Assembly (NCBI RefSeq): GCF_000003605.2
Contig: NW_003126169.1
Span: 1 to 12,138 of the forward strand
Source: Saccoglossus kowalevskii
Taxonomy: Eukaryota; Hemichordata; Enteropneusta; Harrimaniidae
Direction: 5' to 3'
Length of the DNA stretch: 12,138 bases
The notes beneath the pieces were generated by a model, which was given only the letters and a program-made list of their open reading frames with translations, had not been told where the DNA came from and searched no databases. The translations under genes and the position numbers were made by a program. Each line of letters starts with the position of its first letter. The stretch's first letter is position 1. Shown here one piece after another: positions 11,520 to 12,138 of this stretch.

Positions 11520-11878
11520 AACATTGCATAGATTCTAGACTACACTAGGAGATATTACTAGCATTGTATCTAGGTATTAGTGGAATCTGGGTGTATATCG
11601 AGTGGAACATTGCATGGATTATAGTCTATACCAGGAGATATTACTAGTATTGTATCTAGGTTTTAGTGGAATCTGGGTGTATATCGAGTGGAACATTGCA
11701 TGGATTCTAGTCTACACCAGGGGATATTACTAGCATTGTATCTAGATGTTAGTGGAATCTGGGTGTATATCGAGTGAAACATTGCATGGATTCTAGACTA
11801 CACCAGAAGATATTACTAGCATTGAATCCAGGCATTAGTGGAGTGGTGCATAGCAAGTGGGACTTTGCATAAATTCTA
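11520..11878. repeat. Degenerate right edge of the satellite array
   Basis: The last four or so monomers collect changes that are rare inside the array: CACTAGGAG, GGTATTAG, GCATGGATTATAG, CTATACC, GGTTTTAG, GAGTGAAAC and CCAGAAG. The terminal copy from 11,838 is clearly eroded, with GTGGAGTGGTGCATAGCAAG where the standard unit has GTGGAATCTGG and TATCGAG. It is about 3 bp shorter up to the ATTC landmark. Similarity is lost at about 11,878. Diverged terminal copies are typical of tandem arrays homogenised by unequal exchange. Confidence 0.85.
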
Positions 11879-11985
11879 ACCTCTAATTCCATTAACAGTG
11901 CTATAAAAACTGATTGACTGCTAATTGTCAGATAATAGATTGACTTGTGGCCATGACTTTCATTGTTTTATGTTTCATTCTGCAG
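11879..11985 (+). other. Single-copy intron tail with 3' splice site
   Basis: About 107 bp of AT-rich, non-repetitive sequence separates the array from the exon. It ends in a T-rich tract (from about 11,957) and TTCTGCAG, with the acceptor AG at 11,984-11,985. Branch-point-like matches to yUnAy are CTAAT (11,921-11,925) and TTGAC (11,940-11,944). The latter places its A about 43 nt before the exon, a normal distance. The coding similarity that begins right after the AG supports the splice site. Confidence 0.75.
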
Positions 11986-12130
11986 TTGTTAGACATTTTG
12001 GAGCAGTATATCATGGGTACTGGCATGGAATATCGACGTATCGATGGAAAGACGCCTGGTCCAGTCAGAATGAACTATGTGCATGAGTTCAATCAAGACA
12101 GTCTGTATCAGTCTGTCTAATATCAACCAA
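11986..12130 (+). CDS. ERCC6L2: Internal exon of SWI2/SNF2 helicase, ERCC6L2-like; frame broken near 3' end
   Basis: Read in phase 0 from the acceptor, the exon begins LLDILEQY and continues through EYRRIDGKT to HEFNQDS. This is the start of the second RecA-like lobe (helicase C-terminal domain) of Snf2 ATPases, covering the helix before motif IV and the Y-x-R-[LI]-D-G-x-T strand-turn. From memory, the LLD-[VI]-L-x-QY plus YRR-[LI]-DG combination fits ERCC6L2, a DNA-repair-associated nuclear translocase, better than ERCC6, ERCC6L, INO80, HELLS or SMARCAD1; this is not an alignment. The family would continue into a CLVST-MAGG-like segment, presumably in the next exon. Reading phase 0 meets TAA at 12,118-12,120 after 44 codons, 10 bp before the GTAAGT donor. 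The exon length of 145 is not a multiple of 3. A 10-bp duplication at 12,099-12,118 explains the shift: counted once, it leaves 135 bp with no stop and an N-I-N-Q end that fits the family spacing reasonably. The copy could be a pseudogene, a disrupted allele or an assembly error. An earlier weak donor (GTCTGT 12,101 or GTATCA 12,105) is less likely. Confidence 0.6.
12099..12118 (+). repeat. 10-bp near-perfect tandem duplication in the exon
   Basis: CAGTCTGTAT (12,099-12,108) is followed directly by CAGTCTGTCT (12,109-12,118), nine of ten bases identical. Ten bases change the reading frame by one, and the in-frame TAA begins at the last base of the second copy. It is the simplest visible cause of the frame break. 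Confidence 0.75.
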
Positions 12131-12136
12131 GTAAGT
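12131..12136 (+). other. 5' splice donor
   Basis: CCAA|GTAAGT matches the metazoan donor consensus at all six intronic positions. It is the best donor after the exon's coding similarity. The window ends two bases later, so the following intron and exon are not seen. Confidence 0.7.
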
Positions 12137-12138
12137 AA

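Larger units (their letters stand above)
1..11878. repeat. 86-bp satellite array (about 138 monomers, open at left edge)
   Basis: The same 86-bp unit repeats head to tail throughout. With the unit started at GTGGAATCTGG, the first start is at 49 and the last regular one at 11,752. That distance is 136 x 86 + 7, and the +7 is accounted for by four 2-bp insertions and one 1-bp deletion. Landmarks inside the unit, in order, are GTGGAATCTGG, TGTATATCGAGTGGAACATT, GCATAGATTC, a variable five-base site, ACACCAGGAGATATTACTAG and CATTGTATCTAGGTGT. Four sites vary repeatedly: TTAG or TCAG before the unit start; GGATG or GGGTG; GCATAG, GCATGG, GCATTG or ACATAG; and CCACA, CAAGA, CTAGA or CTAGT. All units have the same orientation. 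Frames of 70-88 codons inside it are by-products of 86 not being divisible by 3. I recognise no named satellite family or transposon. Confidence 0.98.

Noticed and set aside
43-11531. Repeated 69-88-codon frames on the + strand (MLVESGCISS... type) as a small-protein family
   Set aside because: They are read-throughs of three consecutive noncoding monomers, each in a different frame because 86 is 2 modulo 3. They end at the monomer's own GCATAG. They overlap one another, start at GTG codons inside the repeat, and substitutions fall without regard to codon position.
1-11878. CRISPR array
   Set aside because: The whole 86-bp unit is conserved with no unique spacers between short repeats, and the flank is a spliced eukaryotic gene.
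1-11878. CENP-B box or telomeric repeat within the satellite
   Set aside because: The only CpG context, TATCGAGTGG, does not match the CENP-B box pattern, and no TTAGGG-like runs are present. A centromeric role cannot be argued from a motif.
11901-11910. TATA-like CTATAAAAAC as a promoter
   Set aside because: It lies within what reads as an intron just upstream of a splice acceptor. No start codon or other promoter element accompanies it, and a short AT-rich match is expected by chance.
11986-12120. TAA at 12,118 as the natural C-terminus of the protein
   Set aside because: The stop would fall early in the second helicase lobe, before motifs V and VI that Snf2 ATPases need. It coincides with a 10-bp duplication and lies 10 bp before a perfect donor.

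Overview
The window is almost entirely one tandem-repeat (satellite) array, with a short stretch of ordinary gene sequence at its right end. Bases 1 to about 11,878 are head-to-tail copies of an 86-bp monomer. I count a partial copy at the left edge, 137 monomer starts in register from 49 to 11,752, and one shortened, degenerate copy starting at 11,838. The array runs off the left edge, so its true length is unknown. Nothing in it looks protein-coding. Open frames of 70-88 codons recur on both strands, but only because the monomer has few stops and its 86-bp length rotates the frame.

The array has layered structure. (1) Much of it alternates two monomer types, giving a 172-bp dimer. (2) Rare linked variants show that blocks of 6, 12, 20, 23, 24-26 and 29 monomers have been copied within the array, most clearly between 4,731 and about 9,600. 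(3) Monomers at the right edge (about 11,520-11,878) are more diverged, as expected at an array boundary.

Right of the array, 11,879-11,985 is AT-rich single-copy sequence ending in a good 3' splice site. An apparent 145-bp exon (11,986-12,130) follows, and then a perfect GTAAGT donor. The exon encodes part of the C-terminal helicase lobe of a SWI2/SNF2 ATPase, and its motifs resemble ERCC6L2 most closely as I remember the family. The satellite would therefore lie in an intron of that gene, transcribed on the + strand. The exon has an in-frame stop just before the donor, which coincides with a near-perfect 10-bp tandem duplication. The gene copy may be broken, polymorphic, differently spliced or mis-assembled.

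The organism is a eukaryote with spliceosomal introns, probably a metazoan because ERCC6L2-type proteins and long satellite-bearing introns fit one. The species cannot be told from this window. There are no bacterial genes, mobile-element ORFs, RNA genes or CRISPR arrays.
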